64,000 bases of DNA from Bacteroidales bacterium (GCA_017400135.1 JAFPVJ010000027.1:62001-126000); one strand, 5' to 3'; positions 37,425 through 47,315 are shown, numbered from the stretch's first letter. Numbers and translations are program-made. The notes: generated by a model from the letters alone, not told the origin.

Positions 37425-38166
37425 TCCGTTTCCGGGCCCGTTCTTCACCCAGGATCCCGGGCGTGTAGCGTAGGATCTTTCCCACGCGGCGCAGCTGCTT
37501 TCGCGGTTCGCTGAAGATGCGGTACAGGAATTCCAGGTGCATCCTGACCATCCACTGAGGCGCGCGCCGGATGCCCAGGCCCGCCCGGAAATTGAATACC
37601 GCTCCCACCGGAATGATGACGCCCCGGTGCAGCAGGGGAGCGAGCCGGGCGGCGAAAAACTCCTGCTTCGGTGCGCCGAGCGCTATCCAGACGATGTTGG
37701 GATCGGCAGCATTCACTTCATCGGCAATGGCTTCGTAGTCGAAGCCGTCGACATCCGCGAAGGGGAGTTCCTGGAAGAGCATGCCGTTGATGGACGGATC
37801 GATCTCGGCGAGGCGTTCGCGCAGGGCGTCCAGCACTTCCTGCGAGGCGCCGAGAAAAGCCATCCGGTACTTGCGGGCGCCGGTGATGTCGCGGAAGATG
37901 TCGCTGCCGCTGTATTGCGCCGGCCGGAAGCCGTAGAGGCGTTTCAGATAGAGCGGAACCCAGGAACTGTCACAGATGGAGAACAGTGCGCCCTGCACGA
38001 CGGTGCGATAGGCCGGATCCCGGTGGACCTGGACCAGCACGTTGCCATCCGCCACGCAGACGTATGCAGCCGCTCTGGCGGGCAAGCTCCGATCGCAGTG
38101 CGCGTCGATGCGCTCCAGCGCCTGTTCGCGCGAGAATTCGTAGTCGATATGGAAATACCTGGCCAT
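37381..38166 (-). CDS. WecG/TagA/CpsF-family glycosyltransferase
   Basis: 261 residues from the ATG at 38166 (MARYFHIDYEFSREQAL). An earlier ATG at 38211 would overlap the beta-helix gene by 38 bases. GT26 features: ADGNVLVQ (position of the family's DG motif), YGFRPAQYSGSDIF, WIALGAPKQEFF and GVIIPVGAVFNFRAG. The family adds ManNAc or ManNAcA residues to lipid-linked acceptors (WecG, TagA). It is the last gene of the polysaccharide operon and likely supplies an early transfer after the WecA-type initiator. Donor sugar inferred from family only. Confidence 0.9.
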   Translation of the reverse strand: MARYFHIDYEFSREQALERIDAHCDRSLPARAAAYVCVADGNVLVQVHRDPAYRTVVQGALFSICDSSWVPLYLKRLYGFRPAQYSGSDIFRDITGARKYRMAFLGASQEVLDALRERLAEIDPSINGMLFQELPFADVDGFDYEAIADEVNAADPNIVWIALGAPKQEFFAARLAPLLHRGVIIPVGAVFNFRAGLGIRRAPQWMVRMHLEFLYRIFSEPRKQLRRVGKILRYTPGILGEERARKRTTQKENRNRPEGNA

Positions 38167-38173
38167 GTGTAAG

Positions 38174-39691
38174 TTATTGACGTGGATTCTTTTCAAATCG
38201 GATCTTTCCATCTACTTTATTGCCTAAGATCAATACTCCGACATTGGCTTCCTTGACTTGACTGCCTGGCATGGTGACGACTTCCGGGACCAGACGCGAA
38301 TCAATGCTCCAACTATTAGGGGTCCGCTGGATGACGTTGCCGGAAACGGTCACATGGGACGCACCGTCATCCAGGAAGATGCCTCGATTGTCCTTCATCC
38401 CTATATAATCGTGGATGTAGTTATTCCGGATGTGCGTCTTGTCGTTCTGCGTGAAGACATAGATGGCGCCGGAATCCATGAGCGTATAATCTTGATAGGC
38501 ATCCATATAGGATGACGTGTACCAGAGTTCGTTATATTCGACAGTTCCGGTGATCTTGCAGGACCTCTCTTGTCGGTAGTGCATGCCGATAGCGATGCCG
38601 CCATATCCAAAATCTGAAATTTTATTGCCGCGGACAAGATAATCTTCCCCGGCACACCCGATACAGAAGTCGTTGGTCATCGCCAGACCGACATGATGGA
38701 AGATATTATTACTGATGTGCGTCCCGGGGGCAGCAAAAGAGTTGACGCCACCTCGGTAGCAATCGTGAATATGATTGCCGGAGAACGTAAAGACCGGCGA
38801 ATAGGCAACCTGGATCAGATTGGAATGGATGCCGCAGAACTCGCAATCCGTGATCGTGATCCCTTCTGTCTGAGTGTTCGTGAAGTCCATCAGAGCATAG
38901 ACGTTGTCCCGGTTTCCTACAAAGCGGAAGTCTTGGAAGGAGATGGATTTGAAAGCGGCCCCGTAGGCCGTCAGCAGTCGGCCGGCCTGACAGAGGTGTA
39001 TGGAATCGACACCTTCTTTGAGACGAATGACTCCGTCCTGGACGCAGATCGGCGCATCTTTCATATTCAGGAGTTTGAATCGCGGGAAGCGTCTGGCGTA
39101 GTCGAAGTCCATATTGAGATCTTCGACGCCCTCTTCCGCATAGAAGGTGACGGCTCCTTCTTCGATAGAATGTACCTTCATCATTCGGCTCTTATACCAT
39201 TGCGTGACCAGGATGTAGCACTGGGAAATATCGCCGACCGAGGCTGGGCTCAAAGATTTGCATTTCAAACGGAAAAGATGACGATCCTTGTCTTGCGTCC
39301 GAACCTGGCTGTCCGCATGGAAGACCGGACTCCAGGCAAATACGTCGTTTCCGTCCGAGAGGATACCGGTCCCGGCATCTAAGGTGGAAGTGAGGGGGCT
39401 TCCGTCCGCGTAGTCTTCACCTCGGGCCGTCAGCGTGGCTCCGTTCCCGATAAACCGAATGCTTGTTCCCGGGGCTTGTATCCCGTCCAGCCGCAGTATG
39501 CGTTCGTCAAAAAAGTATGTGCCGGGCTCAAATTGGAAGGTGATTTCCTGAGGCTGGCTATTCAAGCAGGACTGTAGGATCTGCGGGATGGACGCAAAGC
39601 GTTCCTGCGAGTCAATTCGGATCGTGATTACACCTCCGTCACTGCTCGTCAGACCTGCCAGGACTCCCCATAACAATAACAGACGATTCAT
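38174..39691 (-). CDS. Right-handed parallel beta-helix protein, exported
   Basis: 505 residues with a short signal-like N-terminus (MNRLLLLWGVLAGLTSS). Repeated strand-turn units such as NVYALMDFTNTQTEGITITDCEF, IQVAYSPVFTFSGNHIHDCYRGG, THISNNIFHHVG and KTHIRNNYIHDYIG are classic beta-helix (PbH1/NosD-like) coils. Such folds occur in polysaccharide lyases, glycoside hydrolases and C5-epimerases. Placement inside a Wzx/Wzy operon points to modification or trimming of the exported glycan. It overlaps the upstream GT4 gene by 4 bases. Catalytic residues cannot be assigned. Confidence 0.8.
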   Translation of the reverse strand: MNRLLLLWGVLAGLTSSDGGVITIRIDSQERFASIPQILQSCLNSQPQEITFQFEPGTYFFDERILRLDGIQAPGTSIRFIGNGATLTARGEDYADGSPLTSTLDAGTGILSDGNDVFAWSPVFHADSQVRTQDKDRHLFRLKCKSLSPASVGDISQCYILVTQWYKSRMMKVHSIEEGAVTFYAEEGVEDLNMDFDYARRFPRFKLLNMKDAPICVQDGVIRLKEGVDSIHLCQAGRLLTAYGAAFKSISFQDFRFVGNRDNVYALMDFTNTQTEGITITDCEFCGIHSNLIQVAYSPVFTFSGNHIHDCYRGGVNSFAAPGTHISNNIFHHVGLAMTNDFCIGCAGEDYLVRGNKISDFGYGGIAIGMHYRQERSCKITGTVEYNELWYTSSYMDAYQDYTLMDSGAIYVFTQNDKTHIRNNYIHDYIGMKDNRGIFLDDGASHVTVSGNVIQRTPNSWSIDSRLVPEVVTMPGSQVKEANVGVLILGNKVDGKIRFEKNPRQ

Positions 39692-40788
39692 TCCATACTT
39701 TTTTCAAGACATTCGATCAGTTTCCTTTCAAAATGCTCTGGCGTGAACGACGATTCATACGCACGTCTCCCATTCTGTCCCATGTTTAATCTTCGTTCAG
39801 GCTGGTCCATTAGTTCTGCGATGGCGCGGGAGAGGGATTCCGGGTCCCTTTTATTGCAGATAAGGCCGTTTACTCCGTCCTGGACCATGTCGGGGATTCC
39901 CCCTTCGTCGGTCGTAATCACAGGAAGCGCATGTTGCATGGCTTCCAAGATACACAAAGGAAAACAGTCATCGTAGGTCGGGAAAACGAATAAGTCTGCC
40001 GTTTGCAGCGCGTGCTCTTTCTCGTCCCCATAGCGTGCTCCTTCGTAATGGACATACTTCTCCAGCCCCTCTTTCCGGATGAGGTCCTTGAGCGTAGTGC
40101 GGGTGATCTCAACGGATTCATTCCCGATGATGCGGCAGTAGAAATCTTTGCCATCGTTCATCAACACGCGGCAAGCTGCGATCAGATCCAGCACTCCCTT
40201 GCTTTCAATGAGATTGGAAATGAACAACAGTTCGACTCGGCCCTGGTCCCGTGTCCGCTTTGCTACTGTACAATCCGGGATTCCGTTCGGGCAGATCAGG
40301 ACCTGGCTCTCTGGCACAATTCCGGCGATGTCGGGATATAGATACTTGGAAAGAAGGATTACCTTGGATTTATTGTAGGCAAGGGATAGCAATTTGCGAT
40401 ACCCTCTCCGGTCCAGATCCCGTGCCATTCCTTTATTGTGCTGGTGAAGGACGACTTTACGACCAAAAAGTTTACACAGAATCACGAACGGAAAATCTTT
40501 GAGGAAACCTCTCCCGTGACAAGTAATGGCAAGGTAGCATAGGTCGTATCGCCGGGTCGCGAGTTTCCATCCGGTCTTGCATAGTGCCCCAAGGAAACGA
40601 AGGATTTTTTGGGGCCGGAACTTGTCGATTTCTTGTATTGAACGCGATGTGGACAGGTTGATGAAGTCGCAGTCGAAAAGCGCGTTGATCCGCTCGCTTT
40701 CGCGAATCTGTCGACTGACCACCGTCGATCCGTGAACGGGCGGTGGCAGCGGCACGATAAAGAGTATATGTCTTCGTTCGCGGTTCAT
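39688..40788 (-). CDS. Glycosyltransferase family 4 protein
   Basis: 366 residues from the ATG at 40788. GT-B fold: N-terminal HILFIVPLPPPVHGSTVVSRQ, then ICPNGIPDC and RVELLFISNLIESKGVLDLI. The C-terminal donor site is FVFPTYDDCFPLCILEAMQHALPVITTDEGGIPDMV with the EAM motif of GT4. A retaining transferase using a nucleotide sugar on the cytoplasmic face; donor and acceptor unknown. ATGA overlaps at both ends place it firmly in the operon. Confidence 0.93.
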   Translation of the reverse strand: MNRERRHILFIVPLPPPVHGSTVVSRQIRESERINALFDCDFINLSTSRSIQEIDKFRPQKILRFLGALCKTGWKLATRRYDLCYLAITCHGRGFLKDFPFVILCKLFGRKVVLHQHNKGMARDLDRRGYRKLLSLAYNKSKVILLSKYLYPDIAGIVPESQVLICPNGIPDCTVAKRTRDQGRVELLFISNLIESKGVLDLIAACRVLMNDGKDFYCRIIGNESVEITRTTLKDLIRKEGLEKYVHYEGARYGDEKEHALQTADLFVFPTYDDCFPLCILEAMQHALPVITTDEGGIPDMVQDGVNGLICNKRDPESLSRAIAELMDQPERRLNMGQNGRRAYESSFTPEHFERKLIECLEKSME

Positions 40789-41714
40789 CGCTGGTCGTGC
40801 TTGGGCCGGAACCAGCGTTTGAGACGGGTCTGGATCCCGGCGATCCGGGCCTGGAGGATTTGCCGGTGCGTCCACCTTTCTATGACGGGATCCCTTTTCA
40901 TGTCCGCCGGGAATGTATAGGGCTGGAGCAGACGACCCACAGGCGCATGGCTGAATGGATCGCTGGCATCTGGGGCATAATGGGTCCCGTCCCCGACTCC
41001 GATACCCACGTTGCGGGTCAGATTGACGTAGGGGACCAAGGAAAGGCCATTCTGCTGGAAAAGCGTGAAGGTCCATTGGTAATCCCAGGTATGCCAGATC
41101 CCAGTGTCCTGAAAACTCTTGTATAGTTTCTGGCAGCAGTAATGCAGATAGATGCCGAGGAAGAAGCCGTAAAACCGAATCCATCGGCTCAGCGGTGCGC
41201 TCTGCGCCGTTTTCATCTCGAGGTCAAAATGGGCCCAGGCCCTCCGCCAGGAGGCCCATCCCCAGATATTGGCATAATGGCTGAACCCGCAACGGGAAGA
41301 TTCGGCCAAGTGGGATTTCGGAACGAAGGATGACACCAGCATGACCTCTCCGTCGTTCTTGTACCGGGGCAGAGCCTCTTCACAGAATACAAAAAAATCG
41401 AGGGAAGGAAGCACGTCGTCTTCGACGATGCAACCATACTCTTCGTTATCAAAGAACCAGCTGATGGCCGTACTCACTCCAAGCCCGCATCCCAGGTTTT
41501 TTTCCTGAAACAAGGTTTTGACCTCGCACGGCCAATCTATTTGGCGAGTGATGGCGCGTGCTTCTTCGCACCGTTCCTTCTCCCCGGCTTTGTTCTCCCG
41601 TGGACCGTCAGCGGCGATGTACAACCGATCCGGACGATAATCCCGGATGCGCTCGAAGACAACGGCTTCCGTCTCCGGTCGGTTGAAGATGATAAACAGG
41701 ATGGGGGCTTTCAT
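40785..41714 (-). CDS. GT-A type glycosyltransferase (HlpA-like)
   Basis: 309 residues. Starts PILFIIFNRPETEAVVFERI, then LYIAADGPRENKAGE and CIVEDDVLPSLDFFVFCEEAL. The EDD is the probable metal-binding DxD equivalent. The C-terminal region has SHYANIWGWASWRRAW, a hallmark of these hemolysin-like (HlpA) nucleotide-diphospho-sugar transferases in polysaccharide loci. Acceptor unknown. It overlaps the downstream GT4 by 4 bases and starts 6 bases after the UXS stop. Confidence 0.85.
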   Translation of the reverse strand: MKAPILFIIFNRPETEAVVFERIRDYRPDRLYIAADGPRENKAGEKERCEEARAITRQIDWPCEVKTLFQEKNLGCGLGVSTAISWFFDNEEYGCIVEDDVLPSLDFFVFCEEALPRYKNDGEVMLVSSFVPKSHLAESSRCGFSHYANIWGWASWRRAWAHFDLEMKTAQSAPLSRWIRFYGFFLGIYLHYCCQKLYKSFQDTGIWHTWDYQWTFTLFQQNGLSLVPYVNLTRNVGIGVGDGTHYAPDASDPFSHAPVGRLLQPYTFPADMKRDPVIERWTHRQILQARIAGIQTRLKRWFRPKHDQR

Positions 41715-41720
41715 CGATTA

Positions 41721-42665
41721 TCAAAGATAGGTTTCAAAGTATGCGATGGTCTTCTTGAGACCGTCTTCCAACTGGATTTTCGGTGTCCAACCGGCCAGAT
41801 TGTCTTTGGCGCAGCTGATGTCCGGACGTCTCTGTCTGGGATCGTCGGATGGTAAGGGCTTGAACACGATCTTGGATCGGGATCCAGTCAGGTCGATGAT
41901 TTTCCGGGCCAGCTCCAGCATCGAGAATTCTCCTGGATTACCGAGGTTGACCGGACCGGTGAAGTCGTCGGGCGTATTCATCATTCGGATCATCCCTTCG
42001 ATCAAGTCGTCGACATACTGGAAACTGCGGGTTTGGTTGCCGTCTCCATAGATCGTAATGTCCTGATTCCGAAGCGCCTGCATGATAAAGTTGCTGATTA
42101 CGCGCCCGTCATTGGGGTCCATCCTCGGGCCATAGGTGTTGAAGATCCGGATGATCTTGATCCGGACGCCATTCTGTCGGTGGTAATCCATGAACAGGGT
42201 CTCCGCACAACGTTTTCCCTCGTCATAGCAGCTGCGTATGCCGATAGGATTGACGTTGCCCCAGTAGGATTCGACCTGGGGATGGACGATGGGGTCGCCG
42301 TAAATTTCGCTGGTGGAAGCCTGCAGGATCTTGGCCTTGCAATACTTGGCAAGTCCCAGCATGTTGATGGCCCCCAACACGGAGGTCTTGATGGTCTTGA
42401 CGGCATCATACTGGTATGCCGGAGGTGACGCAGGGCAGGCAAGGTTGTAGATCTCATCCACCTCTGCAATATAAGGGTTAATCACGTCGTGGCGGACCAG
42501 CTCAAAGTGGTCGTGGCCGATCAAGTGGCGGATATTGTCTTTCCGGCCTGTGAAATAGTTGTCCAGACAGATCACGTCGTGACCTTCCCGGATCAGGCGA
42601 TCGCACAGGTTCGAACCGATGAATCCGGCTCCTCCCGTGACTAGGATACGTTTCATATTATTCAT
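41721..42665 (-). CDS. uxs: UDP-glucuronate decarboxylase (UDP-xylose synthase)
   Basis: 314 residues of the extended SDR family. [22 protein letters not shown], the short insertion typical of UXS ([21 protein letters not shown]), [10 protein letters not shown] and [13 protein letters not shown] with the YxxxK site distinguish it from dehydratases. Converts UDP-GlcA to UDP-xylose and CO2. No UDP-glucose dehydrogenase is seen in the window, so UDP-GlcA must come from elsewhere. The ATG at 42665 overlaps the previous stop (ATGA), which decides the start. Confidence 0.93.
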   Translation of the reverse strand: MNNMKRILVTGGAGFIGSNLCDRLIREGHDVICLDNYFTGRKDNIRHLIGHDHFELVRHDVINPYIAEVDEIYNLACPASPPAYQYDAVKTIKTSVLGAINMLGLAKYCKAKILQASTSEIYGDPIVHPQVESYWGNVNPIGIRSCYDEGKRCAETLFMDYHRQNGVRIKIIRIFNTYGPRMDPNDGRVISNFIMQALRNQDITIYGDGNQTRSFQYVDDLIEGMIRMMNTPDDFTGPVNLGNPGEFSMLELARKIIDLTGSRSKIVFKPLPSDDPRQRRPDISCAKDNLAGWTPKIQLEDGLKKTIAYFETYL

Positions 42666-43513
42666 GTTTTAATTGTTTTGAGCCAAAATGAAGGAAACAG
42701 AAGATGGATGAAATTCGTGAGGAAAGAGATGCAGGCCGGGAATAACCCGAAATGGCGCCGCTTGAAACGAAAGAATTCGAACGGGTTGTTGCCGGCGGGA
42801 CTGAAAAAATTATCCCACCTTTTCCGGAAAGATTGTTCCGGGTCCATCCAGACAACAGGCTTCTCGTGGAGGTCGCAGGTCCCGCAGATTCCTGGGACTA
42901 CAAAGATTTCAAGGCCGGCTTCCCGGGCCCGCAGGCCGTAGTCCAGATCTCCCAAAGCATGGTGATAGGCCGGATCGTTCTTCCCGATGGCGGCAAAGAC
43001 GGATGCCGGAATGAGGACCAGGTTGCCGTTCATGGTGTCGCAGGCCTGTTCTGTTTCCAGGTCCACGATAACACGGCCGTCTTTCCATCCTCCGTAAGTA
43101 ATGGCACTGCTATCATTCGAAGCGCAGGTGCTGCCCACGATAACGGCCTTGTCAACGTGGCGCTCCGAGGCGGCCAGCAGCCTGGAAAGGGCATCCCGGA
43201 ATACGAACGTGTCATCGTTGACCCACCAATAGTAGTCGTAGCCTTCTTTCTCCGCTGCCGTCCATGCCGTAAACATTCCCCGGTTCCAGAAGAGGTCCCC
43301 GTCGCCGGGGAGGATCCGTACCGCCGGGTAAGATTGCCGGACGGCCTCGGCGGTCCCGTCCGTGCACCCGTCATCGGTCAGGAAGACGGCAAGGCTGTAC
43401 CGGGACCGGTCGAATGACAGGTCCGCCAGGTGCTCCAGGCACGACAGGGTAGTCGCGCACCGGTTGTGCACGGTCATCAGGATAGCGATTCGTTTTCTTG
43501 CGTCTTGTTCCAT
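42662..43513 (-). CDS. Glycosyltransferase family 2 protein
   Basis: 283 residues from the ATG at 43513. The GT-A start [22 protein letters not shown] is followed by [20 protein letters not shown] (DDG nucleotide site) and [20 protein letters not shown] (NDD, metal-binding DxD equivalent). Similar to rhamnosyl- and galactosyl-transferases of O-antigen loci. A rhamnosyl transfer using dTDP-rhamnose from the nearby rfb operon is possible but unproven. It overlaps the Wzy-like gene by 37 bases. Confidence 0.9.
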   Translation of the reverse strand: MEQDARKRIAILMTVHNRCATTLSCLEHLADLSFDRSRYSLAVFLTDDGCTDGTAEAVRQSYPAVRILPGDGDLFWNRGMFTAWTAAEKEGYDYYWWVNDDTFVFRDALSRLLAASERHVDKAVIVGSTCASNDSSAITYGGWKDGRVIVDLETEQACDTMNGNLVLIPASVFAAIGKNDPAYHHALGDLDYGLRAREAGLEIFVVPGICGTCDLHEKPVVWMDPEQSFRKRWDNFFSPAGNNPFEFFRFKRRHFGLFPACISFLTNFIHLLFPSFWLKTIKT

Positions 43514-44736
43514 ACGAATCTGATCTTTCGCTTTCTTGCCGGCGATTCCCGGACACTCCCGAAGTTGAGGAACGGGAACATCATGAACCAAGGATAATTC
43601 AGGTAATATTCTCCCTGGAGGAGCAGGATGACCATCAGGACGACCATCCACCAGGCGCGAAGCGTCCGGTTGAATCCGATGGCCATCAAGTAGGACAGCA
43701 TAAAGAGAAGTCCCATGGAGGCGATGCAGCCGGAAAACCCGTTCCCCAGGCCGTCCAGGCTTTCTTTGTCATATCGGCCCAGATGGAAACGATAGCGGGT
43801 CTGGTCGGAAAGCCCGTTGCCAAACACCGGATGAGAGAAGATATACTGTAAGTCAAAAATGAAGGAACCGATCCGCGAATCATTCACGTCCGATTCCGTC
43901 AGGTTCTCGCTGGCCAGGATTTCCCGCTGGATCTTCTGCCCGAGGAAGTCGATCCGGGTAAAGGCGAAGATGGCTCCCAGCAGGAGGATCAAGGCCACAC
44001 CGTACGCGATCCATTTCCCGTACCCCTTCCGGTTCTCCCGGATCAGGAAATACAGGAGGAAGATCGCAAAAGTGATATATCCCGTGGTGCTGGTCGTCGT
44101 CAGCAAACTGACGGACATGATCAGGAAGGACACTTTGTGTTTTTTCCACAAAGCCCGCGGTTGGTCTACGAAGAGAAGCCAAGTGGCAATGATATAGCCG
44201 GCAAATGCTCCTGGCTCCCAGAACATGCCACTGTTTCGGAAGAGGGTGTCCTTATAGGGCTCCTCCCAAGTCTGGGTATAGATGATCAGCGACTTTGACT
44301 TCATGTCAATGTCGAGGGGCGATTCGAAGCGGACGCCGGTCAGGTTGATCAGGTAAAAGACCAGGCTGACGAGACAGATCCCGCTCATGACCCGGATGGC
44401 TGTATCAGGAAGCCGGTGGCCCATGTAGGAAGCGAGAAGGATGGCGCAAAGCAGCTTGACGATGAGATTTAGGGACCCCAGGACGGTAATTTGGCCGAGC
44501 AGGAGGAACTGGCATCCAAAAATGACAGCGAGCAGAATGATCCAGATTGCGCTTTGTTTCAAGGCCTCCCGCTTGATCTTGAAACCAGATACGGCCAGGA
44601 TCACCAGCAGCATGAGACCGTAGACGAATTTGCCCAGCGGGACCGTACTGACAAAAGCCGGGTTGCCGCTGATGCAGAACATGAGCAGTACCAGGAAATC
44701 GTCGATATATCGCTGTTTAATCCTGTATTTCCCCAT
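43477..44736 (-). CDS. O-antigen/capsule polymerase-like membrane protein (Wzy type)
   Basis: 419 residues with about 10-12 hydrophobic segments (for example FVYGLMLLVILAVSGF, IWIILLAVIFGCQFLLL, LLCAILLASYMG) and a long loop with WEEPYKDTLFRNSGMFWEPGAFAGYI. Family members share topology rather than sequence; the periplasmic loop GMFWEPGAFA resembles that of O-antigen ligases and polymerases. Its position between glycosyltransferases and a Wzx flippase supports a polymerase role. It overlaps the GT4 gene upstream by 20 bases. Confidence 0.78.
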   Translation of the reverse strand: MGKYRIKQRYIDDFLVLLMFCISGNPAFVSTVPLGKFVYGLMLLVILAVSGFKIKREALKQSAIWIILLAVIFGCQFLLLGQITVLGSLNLIVKLLCAILLASYMGHRLPDTAIRVMSGICLVSLVFYLINLTGVRFESPLDIDMKSKSLIIYTQTWEEPYKDTLFRNSGMFWEPGAFAGYIIATWLLFVDQPRALWKKHKVSFLIMSVSLLTTTSTTGYITFAIFLLYFLIRENRKGYGKWIAYGVALILLLGAIFAFTRIDFLGQKIQREILASENLTESDVNDSRIGSFIFDLQYIFSHPVFGNGLSDQTRYRFHLGRYDKESLDGLGNGFSGCIASMGLLFMLSYLMAIGFNRTLRAWWMVVLMVILLLQGEYYLNYPWFMMFPFLNFGSVRESPARKRKIRFVWNKTQENESLS

Positions 44737-45949
44737 AAATCGTCAGCAGGTCTTGTTTGATGGCATTGCGATCGTGCCGCTTTGCCGCGACGGACCGCAT
44801 CTCCGTATTGTCGAAACGGGGTGACTCCCGGAAGGTGTCAAGGATTCGTTCGGCCAAGAGGGAAGGATCTTCAAACGGATACAAGCTTCCGCAGGAAAGA
44901 TTCGGGATCAGGTCCGCCGTCCCTCCAACATCGGAGGCAACGCAGGGAATCCCGAGCATCTGCGCCTCGCAGAGGGAGTTGGGACTGTTCTCAATGATCG
45001 AAACCAGTGCAAAGACGTTGGCAGACAGGAGTTCAGCCTTGACTTTTTCCGCGTCGGCTGCCCCGATGAACTGTACAGCCTTGTCCAGATGGTTGCGTTG
45101 GATCCGGTCGCTCAGCAAGCAGGCATATCCGTTTCGGAGCATCCGGTCTTTGAGGGAGTTGCCTCGCAACACATTCGGCCCGGAGATACGGACGTGGGTA
45201 TCCGGATACTGTTCCAGAACCAGGGGAAGCGCTTCAAGCAATTGGTGGACTCCTTTGATGGGATTATGCCCCTGGGACACAAAGATGCGGTGCTGCACAC
45301 AGGAAGAATAACTCCAGCGCCCGGAATAAAAGGGGGCGCGGAGGGCTTCGTTGCAGAAATGATAGTGCAACTGCGGATGGATGCCCAGGCTGACCGCCTT
45401 GTCCCAGGACGTCCGTCCGATTACATGCTGGACGGTCCGGAGCAGTTCCACCTCATATTCGCCCCTGCGGGCCATGTCGGCCTGCTGCGTGAAGACCGTA
45501 TCTTTCCGGATCCTGTCCCGGAGCGAAATGCTTTTGCGCAGCGTTTCTTCTGCAATACCCCCAAAATATACTTTTTGATATTCGCTGACCAGCCCCTGCA
45601 AGGAGACGACGACGTGGTGTGCGCCGCAGGCTTTTACATAATCCAGGGAGTGCTTGTACTCGCTGCCGTGAATGTGGATTACATCCGGTTCTATCCGGTC
45701 CCGGATCTCTTTCCAGGGATTGCTGTCCGGCGGGAATACGAAATGGGTCATGGTCTCCCCTTGCAGGCCTCGGAGCTCTCCGGCCAGTGGCGACGGTGCG
45801 GCCGTGAACAGTTGAAGGTCTTTTTCGCTGGAAAGAGCGTCGGCGAGGGCGCACACCCAGCTGCCCGTGGAGTTGGAAACTTCGGGACGACCGGTCAACA
45901 GGCAGCGCGCTTCCGGCAGCGGCGTGTTAAGGATCCAAAGGACTTTCAT
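44717..45949 (-). CDS. Glycosyltransferase family 4 protein
   Basis: 410 residues. N-terminal KVLWILNTPLPEARCLL, then CALADALSSEKDLQLFT. The C-terminal GT-B half carries RIFVSQGHNPIKGVHQLLEALPL and FALVSIIENSPNSLCEAQMLGIPCVASDVGGTADLI, with a E-AQM site in place of the usual EAM. Retaining sugar transfer is expected; donor unknown. It overlaps the wzx gene by 23 bases. Confidence 0.9.
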   Translation of the reverse strand: MKVLWILNTPLPEARCLLTGRPEVSNSTGSWVCALADALSSEKDLQLFTAAPSPLAGELRGLQGETMTHFVFPPDSNPWKEIRDRIEPDVIHIHGSEYKHSLDYVKACGAHHVVVSLQGLVSEYQKVYFGGIAEETLRKSISLRDRIRKDTVFTQQADMARRGEYEVELLRTVQHVIGRTSWDKAVSLGIHPQLHYHFCNEALRAPFYSGRWSYSSCVQHRIFVSQGHNPIKGVHQLLEALPLVLEQYPDTHVRISGPNVLRGNSLKDRMLRNGYACLLSDRIQRNHLDKAVQFIGAADAEKVKAELLSANVFALVSIIENSPNSLCEAQMLGIPCVASDVGGTADLIPNLSCGSLYPFEDPSLLAERILDTFRESPRFDNTEMRSVAAKRHDRNAIKQDLLTIYGEIQD

Positions 45950-47312
45950 TACTTTCAGTCAGTTTGGTCTGAAATAACCTTCTATATTGAAGGGGGGCAA
46001 GAAGAAATCCATTGAAGTTGGCGACAATGGATGCAATCAAGATGGACGGGATACCGCAGCCCAGTTTGTAGAGTCCGTATGCAACCCCCAGAAACACCAA
46101 TGGGGATATGCAAGAAGCGATGGCCTGTACCTTGAGTTCTCCGGCTCCATTGAGGAGGTCGACATAAATGGTGCCGTACATGAATACCATATTGTACAGC
46201 ATGACCCAGAAAGAGAGCCAAAATCCGACACTGACCTTGTCTCCAACCCAAATGTGGTAGACCGGATGGGAAAGGACCAGCATGAGTGGAGCCACAAGCG
46301 CCATGAGGCCAAATAATTTCAGATATCGATCTTTGGCTTTTCGCACCCAGTCATAGTCCTTCCGTGCTATGGCGTCGGTCACGGCGGTCCAGAGAGGGGC
46401 TGTAAAAATGCCCCAAACCATCATCAGGATACCGAAATATTTGTATGCAATATTGTATTCGGTTACATCATCCGGGCCGAAATACCGGATGATGAGGAAG
46501 TTCACCATTTGGAACTGGATAACAGCCGCAATCTGGATGATGAAAAACTGGATCCCAAGTTTCATGAGATCGGGTACAGTCTTGAAATCAACTTCTTTCA
46601 AGCGGGGGGCAATGGCTTTATATCTTTTGCTGAAGAGAGTGAGATTAAACAGGCCAACCACCAGGAGTGGCGCTATACAAAGGCCTAAGCAGAGCTTGAT
46701 CAGGTCCCCTTGTGTCGTCCGTGTGAGGATATAGATGATTAGGATGGAGACAAGTTGCTGGATCAAAGAACGCAAGGCTGCGTCGGCGGGGCGCTGATCC
46801 GCCAACATGACGACATTGATGGTGGACAGGATGAAGTTCAAGCTGAAATACGTGATGATAATCGCTACGGCTGAGACGAATCCTTTCGGGTCGCCGACCT
46901 CGATGTTGAGCAGCCGGCTCCAGTCAATGTGTGGAATGATTAAAAGCAGGATGACCATCAAGGGGATGAAGATCAAGGTGAGCAACGCGTAGGTAGTACT
47001 CACATATTTCTTCCCCAAGACCATATCCTCGTGTGCAAAAGCCTCTGCCAGGCGATTCCGGAGTCCTTGGTTCAATCCAATGTCAAAAAATGAGAACCAG
47101 GCAACCATCGAGCTGAGAGTCAGCCAGATGCCGTATGTTTCGTTATCGACATAGTTGAGAGTGATAGGGACGAGTAGCAAACCGGTCAGAATGCTTCCTC
47201 CTTTAATCAGCAACATCCAGAACACATTACGCCGAGCCTTGGCCGAGCGCTCTCCGCCCTGCGAGTTGAACTCAAGCAGAAACTGCCTTATTCTCTGGAC
47301 GAAGCTGCTCAT
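45927..47312 (-). CDS. Polysaccharide flippase (Wzx/MATE-like)
   Basis: 461 residues, about 12 membrane segments (ILTGLLLVPITLNYV, LLTLIFIPLMVILLLI, VAIIITYFSLNFILSTI and others) of the MOP exporter superfamily. Moves lipid-linked repeat units across the inner membrane. This is the most A+T-rich gene of the operon: a 60-base sample at 46501-46560 is about 43% G+C by hand count, against about 67% at 47881-47940 in the neighbouring wecA gene. Begins 3 bases after the initiator gene. Confidence 0.9.
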   Translation of the reverse strand: MSSFVQRIRQFLLEFNSQGGERSAKARRNVFWMLLIKGGSILTGLLLVPITLNYVDNETYGIWLTLSSMVAWFSFFDIGLNQGLRNRLAEAFAHEDMVLGKKYVSTTYALLTLIFIPLMVILLLIIPHIDWSRLLNIEVGDPKGFVSAVAIIITYFSLNFILSTINVVMLADQRPADAALRSLIQQLVSILIIYILTRTTQGDLIKLCLGLCIAPLLVVGLFNLTLFSKRYKAIAPRLKEVDFKTVPDLMKLGIQFFIIQIAAVIQFQMVNFLIIRYFGPDDVTEYNIAYKYFGILMMVWGIFTAPLWTAVTDAIARKDYDWVRKAKDRYLKLFGLMALVAPLMLVLSHPVYHIWVGDKVSVGFWLSFWVMLYNMVFMYGTIYVDLLNGAGELKVQAIASCISPLVFLGVAYGLYKLGCGIPSILIASIVANFNGFLLAPLQYRRLFQTKLTESNESPLDP

Positions 47313-47315
47313 CGG

